Assembly (NCBI RefSeq): GCF_013697085.1
Contig: NZ_JACEFT010000007.1
Location: 1 to 64,000, forward strand
Direction: 5' to 3'
Length of the DNA stretch: 64,000 nt
Origin: Billgrantia kenyensis
GTDB taxonomy: Bacteria; Pseudomonadota; Gammaproteobacteria; Pseudomonadales; Halomonadaceae
In this document: in pieces, positions 1-8,300 of the stretch
How the letters are laid out: the number at the start of each line of letters is the position of its first letter
Position numbering within the stretch: the first letter of the stretch is position 1
Translations under genes and position numbers: made by a program
Notes under the pieces: model-generated
What the model was told of the DNA's origin: nothing
What the model saw: only the letters and a program-made list of their open reading frames with translations
The model's database searches: none

Positions 1-77
1 TGGGCGGGGTCGTGCAGCTTCATGCTGATGGCGAAGTAGAGGCCGGCGGGGCCGCCGCCGAGACAGGCGATTCTCAT
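1..77 (-). CDS. FAD-dependent monooxygenase, salicylyl-CoA / 2-aminobenzoyl-CoA hydroxylase type (N-terminal fragment, runs off the left edge)
   Basis: Only the first 25 codons lie in the window. They read MRIACLGGGPAGLYF and onward, with the GxGPAG dinucleotide-binding turn of group A flavoprotein hydroxylases placed right at the N terminus. The wording matches the start of bifunctional salicylyl-CoA 5-hydroxylases and anthraniloyl-CoA monooxygenases as I know that family. The start is ATG at 77, with GGAG about nine bases upstream on the minus strand. A gap of 106 bases separates it from iorB, and a palindromic site lies just upstream, so it probably has its own promoter. Known family members hydroxylate aromatic acyl-CoA thioesters. 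Substrate and exact subfamily cannot be settled from 25 residues. Confidence 0.6.
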   Translation of the reverse strand, partial: MRIACLGGGPAGLYFAISMKLHDPA

Positions 78-97
78 GGCTGTTCTCCGTCTTGTTG

Positions 98-123
98 TAC
101 TTGAAATATTTAAGCTTGAAGTA
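98..123 (-). promoter_or_regulatory. Palindromic putative operator upstream of the FAD monooxygenase gene
   Basis: An AT-rich dyad, TACTTGAAATATTTAAG followed by CTTGAAGTA, sits 21 to 46 bases before the monooxygenase start codon. It contains the 12-base near-palindrome TTTAAGCTTGAA (109-120) and a second overlapping dyad centred on AAATATTT. Nearly the same word, TTCAGGCTTGAA, occurs at 8018-8029 ahead of the cyclase-TRAP-ior genes. An operator is inferred from symmetry, position and recurrence; the regulator is unknown. Confidence 0.45.
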
Positions 124-183
124 CCTATGCGCTTTTCGGGAACCTGCGTTCCTGTGTCTAGCGCTTGAATGTCTAAGGCATAG

Positions 184-1767
184 CTAGAGCTGCTTTACCG
201 CGATACGCGACGGATCATCCTCGCTGCGTGCCGGCTGTTCCGGCTGCCACTCGCCAACGCTTTGCGTGAGGGTTTCGCCCTTTTCATCGGCGAGGGCGGC
301 ATCGCGTAGCTGGCGTAGCCGTGCGGCGGCATCTGGCGCGTCACCCTGGCGCTCGAAGGCCTGCATCAGGGTGTCGAAACTCGCCAGGCCGCGGCGGTGG
401 GTGTCGCCATAGCCCTTGACCAGGCCCTGGGCCTTGATCACCTCCAGGGCGACCTCGGGCGAGATGGCGAGCGCCCGGTCGACGGCTGACAGCCAGCCAT
501 CGATGCGCTCACGCTCCTCACGGTAGCGCAGGGTCTTGCGACGCCAGCGGCGCAGGCTCGCCACGCTCATCAACAGCAGAAAGCCCCGTAATTTCTGGGG
601 GCTGATGCGTCGCCCACGCTGGGTCAGCTTCGCCAGCGGACGGCGAACCCAGCCGGTACGCAGCACCCAACGCCCCAGGCCGGCGGGCAGGGTATCGCAG
701 ATCTCCTCGACGCGCGGGTGCATGAACTCGGCGGTATAGACGATCTGGTCCGGTTCGGCCTTGACCTCGCTGCGCACCCGTTCCACGCGGTCGCGACGGA
801 TCTTCAGGTCGGCGACACGAATGGTGTCCTCATAGCTCAGCCACAGGGCCAGGTGGCGTGCCAGCTCTCGCAGCAGGTGGTGATCGCCGGCTTGTTGCTG
901 AAGCAATGGCAGGCGCTGCTGCAACAGAGCGAGATACTCGCTGGCGTAGGCGGCATCCTGATAGTCGATCAGGCGCAGCACGCCCTGGTGGATTACCTCG
1001 CGTGCCGGCTCGGGGAAGCGGCTGTCGACCTCGTCCTTCAAGGCGACGAGCTCCGCGGCCTCTGGGCGGGGCGCTGTCTCGCCGGGCCGGTGGGAGCTGG
1101 CGTCTGGCTCAGTGCGTGGCGCCGTGTCCTGGGCCTGGCGGTAGCTGTCATCGAAGGCGCGCAGGCTGGCCGTGACGCCGATGCCGCCGTCGCGTATCGC
1201 CTGTTCGAAGGCGGCACGCGGGAACGGCAGCGTCTGGCTGCCGGCCAGGGCGCCGAACAGCACGGCGCTGATCACGCTGCCCTGGCGGCGTGCCGTGGCC
1301 TCCATGTCGAACTCGATGAAGCGCAGGGCATGCTGATTGAGCTGCTCACGCACCGGCATCGGGTCGAGGATGCCGTCGCCCATGGCGCTCTTCTCGGTGA
1401 TGCCGTAGACCCGGTGGCTCGAGGCAATCACCGTGGTGCGATCCGGGGTGACGAGCCCGCGTTCCAGTGCGCGGCCCGCCTCCATGAACTCGGCGGCCAG
1501 CACGATATCGACATCGCCGGGAGAGGGCATCAGCGCCAGCACCGGGGCCTGGCCGGTACGCTCGGCCTCGGCTTCCGGAAACAGCTCCAGATAATAGATG
1601 GTGGCTCCGGTGCGTTGGGCGACACCGGGCACCGAGGTGGCCTGGGCCAGGTAGCCGTGGCTCTCGGCCAGATGGACGATCCAGTCGGAGAGTACGCCGC
1701 CGCCCTGGCCGCCCATGGCCATGATCGCCAGCGTGATCGGTCGTGTGGCGTTGGTCAGGTCAGGCAT
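184..1767 (-). CDS. iorB: Indolepyruvate:ferredoxin oxidoreductase, beta subunit family (IorB) with C-terminal extension
   Basis: This 527-residue protein pairs with IorA. Together they oxidatively decarboxylate aryl-pyruvates to aryl-acetyl-CoA, using CoA and ferredoxin. Residues about 10-190 form the gamma-type 2-oxoacid oxidoreductase domain, with the opening IMAMGGQGGGVLSDW and a PGVAQRTGATIYY stretch typical of it. The remaining 300 or so residues are a helical, Arg-rich extension of the kind found in long IorB proteins of aerobic proteobacteria (the DUF6537 type, from memory). Archaeal IorB proteins are about 200 residues, so the extra length is a subfamily trait. Its start overlaps the end of iorA by eight bases, which implies translational coupling. 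The natural substrate is unknown; phenylpyruvate, indolepyruvate and aryl-glyoxylates are all possible. Confidence 0.85.
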   Translation of the reverse strand: MPDLTNATRPITLAIMAMGGQGGGVLSDWIVHLAESHGYLAQATSVPGVAQRTGATIYYLELFPEAEAERTGQAPVLALMPSPGDVDIVLAAEFMEAGRALERGLVTPDRTTVIASSHRVYGITEKSAMGDGILDPMPVREQLNQHALRFIEFDMEATARRQGSVISAVLFGALAGSQTLPFPRAAFEQAIRDGGIGVTASLRAFDDSYRQAQDTAPRTEPDASSHRPGETAPRPEAAELVALKDEVDSRFPEPAREVIHQGVLRLIDYQDAAYASEYLALLQQRLPLLQQQAGDHHLLRELARHLALWLSYEDTIRVADLKIRRDRVERVRSEVKAEPDQIVYTAEFMHPRVEEICDTLPAGLGRWVLRTGWVRRPLAKLTQRGRRISPQKLRGFLLLMSVASLRRWRRKTLRYREERERIDGWLSAVDRALAISPEVALEVIKAQGLVKGYGDTHRRGLASFDTLMQAFERQGDAPDAAARLRQLRDAALADEKGETLTQSVGEWQPEQPARSEDDPSRIAVKQL

Positions 1768-3916
1768 GGGGTTCTCCCGTGAGATGCGCGGAGGGGGGCA
1801 GCTGGGCCAGGCGCTTTTCGCGCCATGCCTGCAGGCGCTGGATGAGGCCCTGGCGCCAGCGATGCAGCAAACGGTCCCAGCGATTGGGATGGCTGATCAC
1901 ATCGGCGCGATAGAAGGAGGGGCAGAGCACGGCGGCGTGGGCCGCCTCGCCGCACAGGCCGCAGCCGACACAGGTGTTGTCCACCTGGGCCACCGGGTGC
2001 TCGCGCAGCGGGTCGGGGTTGGGGCGGATCGACAGCGACGGGCAGCCGGAAATGCGGATGCAGGCGTGGTCCCCGGTGCAGGTGTCGCTGTCGACGCCGA
2101 AGCGCTGGCGCACGGTGCGCTTGCCCTCCTTGAGGGCCTGACGCACCTTGGGCTTTTCCCGCCGCTGCTTGTTCAGCATGCACTCCGACTGGGCGATGAT
2201 CACCTTGGGGCCCTTCTCCCGGGTGGTCAGGGCCTCGGTCAAGGTGTCCTTCATGCGCTGCACGTCGTAGGTGTGATCGACGACCCGCACCCACTTGACC
2301 CCCACGCCCTTCACCGCCTGCTCGATGGGAATGTTGGTGTGGCGCAGGGGGTTCTCGGCGCGGGAGGAGGGCAGGTCCTGCCCGCCGGTGGCCGCCGAGT
2401 AGTAGTTGTCGACGATCAGCAGCACGTCGTCATCGCCGTTGTAGACGGCATTGGCCACGCCGTTGGTCAGGCCGTTGTGCCAGAAGCCGCCGTCGCCCAT
2501 CACGCTGATGGCGCGTCCTCCCTTGGAGCCATGGAAGGCCGATGCCGCCGAGGCGCCCAGGCCATAGCCCATGGTGGTGTTGCCGATGTTGAAGGGCGGC
2601 AGGATGGAGAACAGGTGACAGCCGATGTCGCAGCTGACGTGACGCGGTCCCAGCTCCCGCTCGACTAGCTTCATGGCGGTAAAGATCGGTCGCTCCGGGC
2701 AGCCGGTGCAGAATCCCGGCGGGCGGGGCGGCAGGGCCGGTGCCTGAATGTCGAGGGCCGGCTGGGCCTCGGACGCAGGCAGCAGGTCCGGCTCTGCGGC
2801 AGCCAGGAAGTCGCGCAGGCCCTTGAGCATCACCTGGCCATTGTATTCACCGGCCTTGGGCAGCACGTCCTTGCCATGAATGCGCGTGGCGATATCGGCG
2901 CGGCGCAGGATGCTGGCCAAGGCCTGCTCCAGGTAGTCGGGCTGGCCCTCCTCGATCATCATCACGGCACGCTTGTCGGCGCAGAAGGCCTCCAGCTCGT
3001 CGTCCACCAGCGGGTAGGTGACGTTGAGCACATGCAGCGGAATACGCGTGTTGCCGAAGGTGTCGGCCAGGCCGAGGCGCTCGAGTCCGCGGATGACCGT
3101 ATTGTAGAGCCCGCCCTGCAGGATCAGGCCGATCTCGCCGTGTTCGCCGGGGAAGGTCTCGTTGAGCCCGTGCGCCTTGATGTAGTCCACCGCCGCCGGC
3201 CAGCGCGCGTTGACCTTCTCGTGCTCGTGCTGGAAGCTCGCCGGCGGCAGCACGATGCGGCTGGTATCGCGCACCGGGTTGGCCAGGGCGTCATCGATGG
3301 TGAAGTCGGGCGAGCGGTTGGCCTGGGCCTGGAAGCGGCCGTGAACGTGACACGCCCGGATGCGCAGCTCCAGCATCACCGGGGTGTTGCTGGCTTCCGA
3401 GAGGGCGAAGCCGTGCTCCACCGCCTTGACGATGGAGGGCAGGTTGGGGCGCGGGTCGAGCAGCCAGATCTGGCTCTTCATGGCGAAGGCGTGGGTGCGT
3501 TCCTGCATGATGCTCGAGCCGTCGCCGTAGTCTTCGCCGACGATGATCAGCGCGCCGCCGGTCACGCCGCCCGAGGCCAGGTTGGCCAGGGCATCGGATG
3601 CGACGTTGGTGCCGACGGTGGATTTCCACGCCACGGCGCCGCGCAGCGGGTAGTTGACCGAGGCGGCCAGCATGGCGGCAGCGGCGGCCTCGCTGGCATT
3701 GTTCTCGAAGTGGACGCCCAGCTCCTCGAGGATCGGCTGGGCATCGGCCAGCACGTCCATGAGGTGAGAGATCGGTGCGCCCTGGTAGCCGCCCACGTAG
3801 GCGACTCCCGACTGCAGCAGTGCCTTGGTCACGGCCAGGATGCCCTCGCCCTGGAAGGTTTCCCCCTCCCCGAGGCGCAGCTTCTTGACCTCCTCGACAA
3901 ACGTTCTTTCAGCCAT
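1760..3916 (-). CDS. iorA: Indolepyruvate:ferredoxin oxidoreductase, alpha subunit (IorA)
   Basis: This 718-residue catalytic subunit uses thiamine diphosphate. The N-terminal third is the pyrimidine-binding domain (GYQGAPISHLMDVL near residue 43). The TPP pyrophosphate motif GDGGFWHNGLTNG lies near residue 470, followed by VDNYYSAATGGQ. A zinc/iron-type CTGCPERP stretch sits near residue 400. Near the C terminus come Cys-rich motifs, CTGDHACIRISGCPSL and CVGCGLCGEAAHAAVLCP, expected to hold [4Fe-4S] clusters. ATG at 3916 has GAGGAG a few bases upstream. It lies downstream of the TRAP transporter genes on the same strand and overlaps iorB by eight bases. The enzyme is expected in the cytoplasm, passing electrons to ferredoxin. 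The clustering with an importer and an aromatic acyl-CoA hydroxylase suggests use in catabolism of an aromatic acid. Confidence 0.9.
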   Translation of the reverse strand: MAERTFVEEVKKLRLGEGETFQGEGILAVTKALLQSGVAYVGGYQGAPISHLMDVLADAQPILEELGVHFENNASEAAAAAMLAASVNYPLRGAVAWKSTVGTNVASDALANLASGGVTGGALIIVGEDYGDGSSIMQERTHAFAMKSQIWLLDPRPNLPSIVKAVEHGFALSEASNTPVMLELRIRACHVHGRFQAQANRSPDFTIDDALANPVRDTSRIVLPPASFQHEHEKVNARWPAAVDYIKAHGLNETFPGEHGEIGLILQGGLYNTVIRGLERLGLADTFGNTRIPLHVLNVTYPLVDDELEAFCADKRAVMMIEEGQPDYLEQALASILRRADIATRIHGKDVLPKAGEYNGQVMLKGLRDFLAAAEPDLLPASEAQPALDIQAPALPPRPPGFCTGCPERPIFTAMKLVERELGPRHVSCDIGCHLFSILPPFNIGNTTMGYGLGASAASAFHGSKGGRAISVMGDGGFWHNGLTNGVANAVYNGDDDVLLIVDNYYSAATGGQDLPSSRAENPLRHTNIPIEQAVKGVGVKWVRVVDHTYDVQRMKDTLTEALTTREKGPKVIIAQSECMLNKQRREKPKVRQALKEGKRTVRQRFGVDSDTCTGDHACIRISGCPSLSIRPNPDPLREHPVAQVDNTCVGCGLCGEAAHAAVLCPSFYRADVISHPNRWDRLLHRWRQGLIQRLQAWREKRLAQLPPSAHLTGEPHA

Positions 3917-3932
3917 CTTGTTCTCCTCGCCG

Positions 3933-3951
3933 CGCGGGCATCTTGCCCGCG
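3933..3951 (-). other. Intercistronic hairpin between dctM and iorA
   Basis: CGCGGGCA and TGCCCGCG form a perfect 8-bp stem around a 3-base TCT loop, between the dctM stop codon and the iorA ribosome binding site. No T-run follows on the minus strand. It could mark RNA processing, partial termination or differential expression between the transporter and oxidoreductase parts of the operon. Only the structure is seen; the role is inference. Confidence 0.4.
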
Positions 3952-3973
3952 TCGTGAGCGGTATCGTTGGGTG

Positions 3974-5290
3974 TCAGCGCATCAGGTTGGGTAGGCCGGT
4001 GGCGAGCCAGGGCAATGCCACCACCAGGGCCAGCACCAGTAGCTGCAGCAACAGGAAGGGCAGCGCGGCCTGGTAGACCTGGGTCAGCCGGATGCCGGCA
4101 GGTGCCACCCCCTGCATCACGATCAGCAGCAGCCCGAAGGGTGGCGTCAGGAAACTGATCTCCATGGCCACCAGGAACAGCACGCCGATCCAGATCGGGT
4201 CGATGCCCAGGCTCGAGACCAGCGGCATGAAGAACGGCAGGGTGATCATGATCATGCTGATCTGGTCGGCGAAGCAGCCCAGCACCAGCAGCACCAGCAG
4301 CATGCCGAGCACGATCATCAGCGGCGTCAGCTCCCAGGCGGTGACCACCTGCAGCAGGCCGCTGGTGGCGCCGGAGAAGGAGAGCAGCTGGGAAAAGGTG
4401 GTGGAAGCCACCAGCACGAAGAGGATCATGACCGAGACCTTGGCGGTCTCCATCAGAGCCGTGACCAGGGCCTGTCGAGTCAGGCAGCGATAGCACATCG
4501 CTGCGATCGTGGCGGCAACGGCGCCGAAGGCGGCCGACTCCGTGGGCTCGGCCCAGCCGGCCAGCAGGCTGCCCACCACGGCGACGAAGATACCGCTCAG
4601 CGGCAGGACGTAGACGCAGAACGGCTGCCAGCGCTCCCAGGTAGTGAGGCCGGGATTGCCTTCGTCTGCCGGGGCGAGTTCCGGGTTGCGTGCGCAGCGG
4701 ATCATCACGTACAGCAGCACGGAGACCCCCATCAGGATGCCTGGAATGATCCCCCCGATCAGCAGCTGACCGATGGAGATGCCGGCCAGGCTGCCGAGGG
4801 TGACCGCGAGCGCGGAAGGCGGGATCAGCATGGCGATGCCGCCCACCGCCATGATCGGGCCCATGGCAATGGAGGGGTGGTAGCCGCGCTTGAGCATGTC
4901 CGGCAGCAGCGAGCTGCCCATCATGGCCGTATTGGCGATGCTCGACCCGGAGAGGGTGGCGAAGGCCGTGCCGCCGAGGACCGAGACGATGCTCAGGCGC
5001 CCCGGTATGCCCTTGATCAGGCGCTCGATGGCGGTGATCGCCTTGTAGGCAAGCCCGGTATGGAAAAGGATTTCGCCCATCAGCACGAACAGCGGTATGG
5101 GAATCAGGGAAAAGCTGGTGATGGCCTCGGCGCTGTTGCGCGCCATCTGCATGATGCCCATCTCGCCGCCCATGAAGACGTAGGCGCCGACGAGATTGAC
5201 CGCAATGAAGGCAAACACCACCGGCAGACCCAGCGCCATGAGCAGGATGAGCCCGCCCACCAGCAGCAGTAGAGCTGAATGCCATTCCAT
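3974..5290 (-). CDS. dctM: TRAP transporter large permease (DctM)
   Basis: This 438-residue, very hydrophobic protein is the ion-coupled channel subunit of a tripartite TRAP importer. It has about a dozen membrane segments and the DctM-family features seen here as GLPVVFAFIAVNL near the start, LPDMLKRGYHPSIAMGPI, and PPSALAVTLGSLAGISIGQLL. I placed the start at ATG 5290 (MEWHSALLLL): GGGAGG lies about seven bases upstream and only four bases separate it from the dctQ stop. A longer in-frame reading would run into dctQ. It works with DctQ and with the periplasmic binding protein DctP encoded just upstream. Confidence 0.9.
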   Translation of the reverse strand: MEWHSALLLLVGGLILLMALGLPVVFAFIAVNLVGAYVFMGGEMGIMQMARNSAEAITSFSLIPIPLFVLMGEILFHTGLAYKAITAIERLIKGIPGRLSIVSVLGGTAFATLSGSSIANTAMMGSSLLPDMLKRGYHPSIAMGPIMAVGGIAMLIPPSALAVTLGSLAGISIGQLLIGGIIPGILMGVSVLLYVMIRCARNPELAPADEGNPGLTTWERWQPFCVYVLPLSGIFVAVVGSLLAGWAEPTESAAFGAVAATIAAMCYRCLTRQALVTALMETAKVSVMILFVLVASTTFSQLLSFSGATSGLLQVVTAWELTPLMIVLGMLLVLLVLGCFADQISMIMITLPFFMPLVSSLGIDPIWIGVLFLVAMEISFLTPPFGLLLIVMQGVAPAGIRLTQVYQAALPFLLLQLLVLALVVALPWLATGLPNLMR

Positions 5291-5294
5291 GCCG

Positions 5295-5822
5295 TCAACC
5301 CTCCCGTGGCAGGATGAGGCGCCACACACGGCGCAGGAATTCGAGGGTCAGCAGGCCGAAGCAGAGGGTGGGCAGGACGAAGTTCCACCACTCGGGAAAC
5401 ACGAACGACTTGTAGACCATGGTGCCCCGGCTGAGGTAGTCGGAGCCGGTTGACAGCAGGAAGTAGCCGAAGCACAGGCTGATCGCGGCGCCGAACAGGT
5501 TGATCGCCATCTCGAGCCATCTGCCCGGCGCCTTGGGCAGGGCCTGTTGCAGCAGGTCGACCCGCACGTGAGCGCCGTGATAGAGCACCCAGGGAGCGGC
5601 CAGGAAGGTGGCGGCAGCGATGGCATATTCGCTGCCTTCCACCGTGCCGTAGATCGAGCCGAACCCCAGGTTTCGGCTCATCACGTTGAGCACGATGACC
5701 ACCGAGACCAGGCCGATGATGACACCTGCGGCGAGGCCGCAGGCTTGCATCATGTAGTGATACACCTTCTGTAACGGTGATCGAGCCACTTTCTCGTGAT
5801 GTACGATTGATGCGTCATTCAC
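5295..5822 (-). CDS. dctQ: TRAP transporter small permease (DctQ)
   Basis: This 175-residue membrane protein has four predicted transmembrane helices, the usual DctQ size and layout. A helix at about residues 30-50 (GLAAGVIIGLVSVVIVLNVM) is followed by the family-typical mid segment AAATFLAAPWVLYHGAHVRVDLL. It is the small membrane partner that joins DctM in the importer. Its start overlaps the 3' end of dctP by eight bases and its stop lies four bases before dctM, so the three genes are tightly coupled in the usual P-Q-M order. Confidence 0.85.
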   Translation of the reverse strand: MNDASIVHHEKVARSPLQKVYHYMMQACGLAAGVIIGLVSVVIVLNVMSRNLGFGSIYGTVEGSEYAIAAATFLAAPWVLYHGAHVRVDLLQQALPKAPGRWLEMAINLFGAAISLCFGYFLLSTGSDYLSRGTMVYKSFVFPEWWNFVLPTLCFGLLTLEFLRRVWRLILPREG

Positions 5823-6792
5823 TGTCGAGAATCTCTCTCAGTCGTTCGGTGTTTTCGGCGTGCTCCTGAGCCAGCCGTTCCCACTGGGCTTCATAGGCCA
5901 TTTCGAGGAAGCGCTCGCGATCCTCACCCTCGAACTCGATCACCTCGATGCCCGCTTCGGCCTGACGACGTTCCTCTTCGGCATTGATCTCGTCGTTGAG
6001 GCCATTGAGCTCCTCCAGCCAAATCGCCTTCTCGGTGAGGTAGTCACGCTGCTCGTCGGTGAGGTTGTCCCAGGTGTTCTGGTTGACCAGCACCCCGACT
6101 TCCACGTGGTAGAAGCCCGGATCGACCCGGTAGCGGGTATGCTCGTTCCAGCCGAGGTCGAAGATGCCCTGGATCGGCCAGCCGTAGCCGTCGACGATGC
6201 CCCGTTCCAGCGCGGTATAGACCTCGCCCGGCGGGGTCTGGGCCGCTTCGCCGCCCATGGCCTCGACGAAGGCGCGGTAGACCGGGGTGATGCGCATGCG
6301 CAGGCCGTTGAGCTCAGGGCCGTCGATGGGCTCGTTGAGATAGAGGTGGTAGCGATTGCCGTAGTTGGTATAGGCCAGGTAGTGCACGTTCATCTGCTCG
6401 CGCCACATCTCCTGCAGCTGCTCGAAACGGCCGGTTTCGCGCAGCTCCTCGGGCGAGAAGCGCGTCAGGTTCAGCGCATGGGCCGCCGGCAGCGAACTGG
6501 TATAGAACGCGGAGGTGACGAACGCCATGTCGACCACGCCGTTACTGACCGCATTGCCTACCTGGAAGGGGGGCATGGCCTCGGGGCCGCCGATGAAGTT
6601 GATCTGCACCGGGGCATCGGCATCGTTCTTGATCTCTTCGAGAAACTTTTCGAAGGTGTGCGGTATTGCCGTGCCGGGGTTGAAGGAACTGACGGTTCTC
6701 AGCGTCACCGTGTCGGCAGCGGCTTGCGTCACCAGGCCCAGGGAGACCAGGGCGGCGCCGATGGTGGTGGTCCAGCGAAGCTTGTCGTTCAT
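5815..6792 (-). CDS. dctP: TRAP transporter periplasmic substrate-binding protein (DctP)
   Basis: This 325-residue protein starts with a Sec signal peptide whose hydrophobic core (TTTIGAALVSLGLVTQA) ends in an AAA-type cleavage site near residue 26. The rest has TRAP receptor features: a FEKFLEEI helix near residue 48, then LRMRITPVYRAFVEAMGG with the Arg that normally salt-bridges a substrate carboxylate (R-x-R near residue 167), and GIVDGYGWP. The ligand is therefore likely an organic acid. An aromatic or keto acid would fit the neighbouring iorAB, but that is inference from context. Confidence 0.88.
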   Translation of the reverse strand: MNDKLRWTTTIGAALVSLGLVTQAAADTVTLRTVSSFNPGTAIPHTFEKFLEEIKNDADAPVQINFIGGPEAMPPFQVGNAVSNGVVDMAFVTSAFYTSSLPAAHALNLTRFSPEELRETGRFEQLQEMWREQMNVHYLAYTNYGNRYHLYLNEPIDGPELNGLRMRITPVYRAFVEAMGGEAAQTPPGEVYTALERGIVDGYGWPIQGIFDLGWNEHTRYRVDPGFYHVEVGVLVNQNTWDNLTDEQRDYLTEKAIWLEELNGLNDEINAEEERRQAEAGIEVIEFEGEDRERFLEMAYEAQWERLAQEHAENTERLREILDSE

Positions 6793-6846
6793 GTCGTAAC
6801 TCCCTTGTTGTTGTCGTGACGGGTTATCGGTTGGCAGGGACAGGTT

Positions 6847-7929
6847 TCAGGGGCGCGCAGGAGCGCCGATGGCCACCGGCCTGACCGGCGCCTGCGCGGC
6901 TCCCTGGGTCAGGGTGGGCAGGATCATGGTGCAAGAGGTCCAGACCCGGTCGGCGGCGAGTTCGCCCAGCCGCGCGTTCTGGATCTGGTAGATACCCGAT
7001 TGCGTCAGGTTATGGTGATGGATGGCGAAAGGCAGACCATCCGGTACCCCCTTGGGTATGGCCTCGCCCGTCAGCATTCCTTCCGGGGCGGGGTCGGTGA
7101 AGGGGTTGTCCAGGGCGACCAGCACGATGGCCTGCTCTTCCAGCCATTCCATGGTGTCGTAGGCCAGGCCAGGGCCCTGGGTGTAGTAGCGATCGTCGTC
7201 CCAGTGCTCACCCCAGCCGGTATGAATATAGAGCACGTCGCCGGGAAGCAGGCCGCGCCAGGCGAGCCCCTGTGCCTCGATCATGGCCTGGATATCTTCT
7301 TGGGTGATGAGGTCGCCGGCGGCCAGCGGCTCGCCTTCGTTGAGGTATGCCGCGGCATCCAGCAGCACGGCGGAGGAGACGATCGGTGGCAGGTGTTCCA
7401 GGCCGAGCCTGGCGAGCGGTGCCTCCGGGCCAGGCTTGACGTCTTCCTGGGTGAAACCCCCGTAGTACTGCAGCGCTTCGGCAGGAAACTCCCCTTCACC
7501 GCTCCAGGGCTCGGGCAGGTAGGCGAAGTGGCCCAGGCCGTCGAGCTGGGTGCCCTGGCCGCCGATATTGCCGCTGGTCGACTCGGTATTGAAGCCATGG
7601 CGAGTGCCAGGGATACCGCTGGAGGGATCGAAGCGGTAGGTCTCCGGCTCGGCAAACGGCGACTGGGGCATCGTCGCAGTGCGTGGATAGGATAGCTCGT
7701 AGGACATTGCCTCGGGCTGCATCAGGTGGAAGGCGCAGCGCTGCCAGGTGCCGTTGCCCTGCGTGTTGCCCATACCGGCTTGGTCCGCATCCGGCCAGGG
7801 GGGCAGCGGGACGGGCGGAACCTTCTCCAGATGGGCCTGGTGATCGCCAGGTGCGGCTGCCAGGGCAGCCGAGCAGCTCAGGACTGCCATGCACGCGGCA
7901 GCGGGCAGCAATATCAAGCGGGATGTCAT
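6847..7929 (-). CDS. Exported cyclase-family (kynurenine formamidase-like) hydrolase
   Basis: This 360-residue protein has a clear signal peptide (LLPAAACMAVLSCSAALAAA), so it should act in the periplasm. The body belongs to the cyclase / kynurenine-formamidase superfamily. The metal-binding loop reads QGTQLDGLGHF near residue 128, where classical members have HxGTHxDxPxH; later GDVLYIHTGWGEHW and ALDNPF match the family core. The two loop His are replaced by Gly and Gln, which I believe is usual in the large exported subgroup. It is the first gene of the cluster, 54 bases ahead of dctP, so it may hydrolyse an amide or lactam outside the inner membrane before uptake of the product. Function beyond 'metal-dependent hydrolase' is inference. 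Confidence 0.75.
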   Translation of the reverse strand: MTSRLILLPAAACMAVLSCSAALAAAPGDHQAHLEKVPPVPLPPWPDADQAGMGNTQGNGTWQRCAFHLMQPEAMSYELSYPRTATMPQSPFAEPETYRFDPSSGIPGTRHGFNTESTSGNIGGQGTQLDGLGHFAYLPEPWSGEGEFPAEALQYYGGFTQEDVKPGPEAPLARLGLEHLPPIVSSAVLLDAAAYLNEGEPLAAGDLITQEDIQAMIEAQGLAWRGLLPGDVLYIHTGWGEHWDDDRYYTQGPGLAYDTMEWLEEQAIVLVALDNPFTDPAPEGMLTGEAIPKGVPDGLPFAIHHHNLTQSGIYQIQNARLGELAADRVWTSCTMILPTLTQGAAQAPVRPVAIGAPARP

Positions 7930-8300
7930 TGTCGTTGTTCCCTTGCTTGCAGTTCACGTTGGTTTGTCGTGCCTGAATCAGACTAGGAAGAAAATCGGTA
8001 TATTTCAAGATTAAAGTTTCAGGCTTGAATACTTCGCGGGCTAACGTATTGAAAGAGTGTCACTTGGCTGGCAATGGGTGCCGGTGGAGCGCAGCTAGAG
8101 AACGATGCCAGGCGACTCGTCGATGGCTGATCTGGTCTGCCTGGCGCTTCGTAAGGCGTGTGAGTGCTCGAAAGATGGTATCTGTCAGTCGCTCCACAGG
8201 TAGAATGGTGGCGCAGGAATTGGCCTGGCCGGTTGCCAAGGGTGGCCGCGAGGATCTCTCTCCTTGGCATTCTTCAGGGGCTGGAAGGACGTTGCTTTCG
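7930..8300. other. Divergent intergenic region between the catabolic cluster and DUF2835 gene
   Basis: These 371 bases hold no convincing gene. They must contain the minus-strand promoter of the cyclase-TRAP-ior operon and probably a plus-strand promoter for the DUF2835 gene. The only distinct element I see is the TTCAAG/CTTGAA repeat at 8001-8031. Codon-like composition persists across 8070-8280, but no start or motif supports a protein there. Confidence 0.5.
8001..8031 (-). promoter_or_regulatory. Putative operator (TTCAAG / CTTGAA inverted repeats) upstream of the cyclase-TRAP-ior operon
   Basis: TATTTCAAG (8001-8009) and CTTGAATA (8024-8031) form an inverted repeat. Within it lie two 12-base half-symmetric words, TTCAAGATTAAA (8004-8015) and TTCAGGCTTGAA (8018-8029). 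The element is about 72 to 102 bases upstream of the cyclase start. The second word is near-identical to the site before the FAD monooxygenase gene at 109-120, suggesting control of both units by one regulator. Confidence 0.45.
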
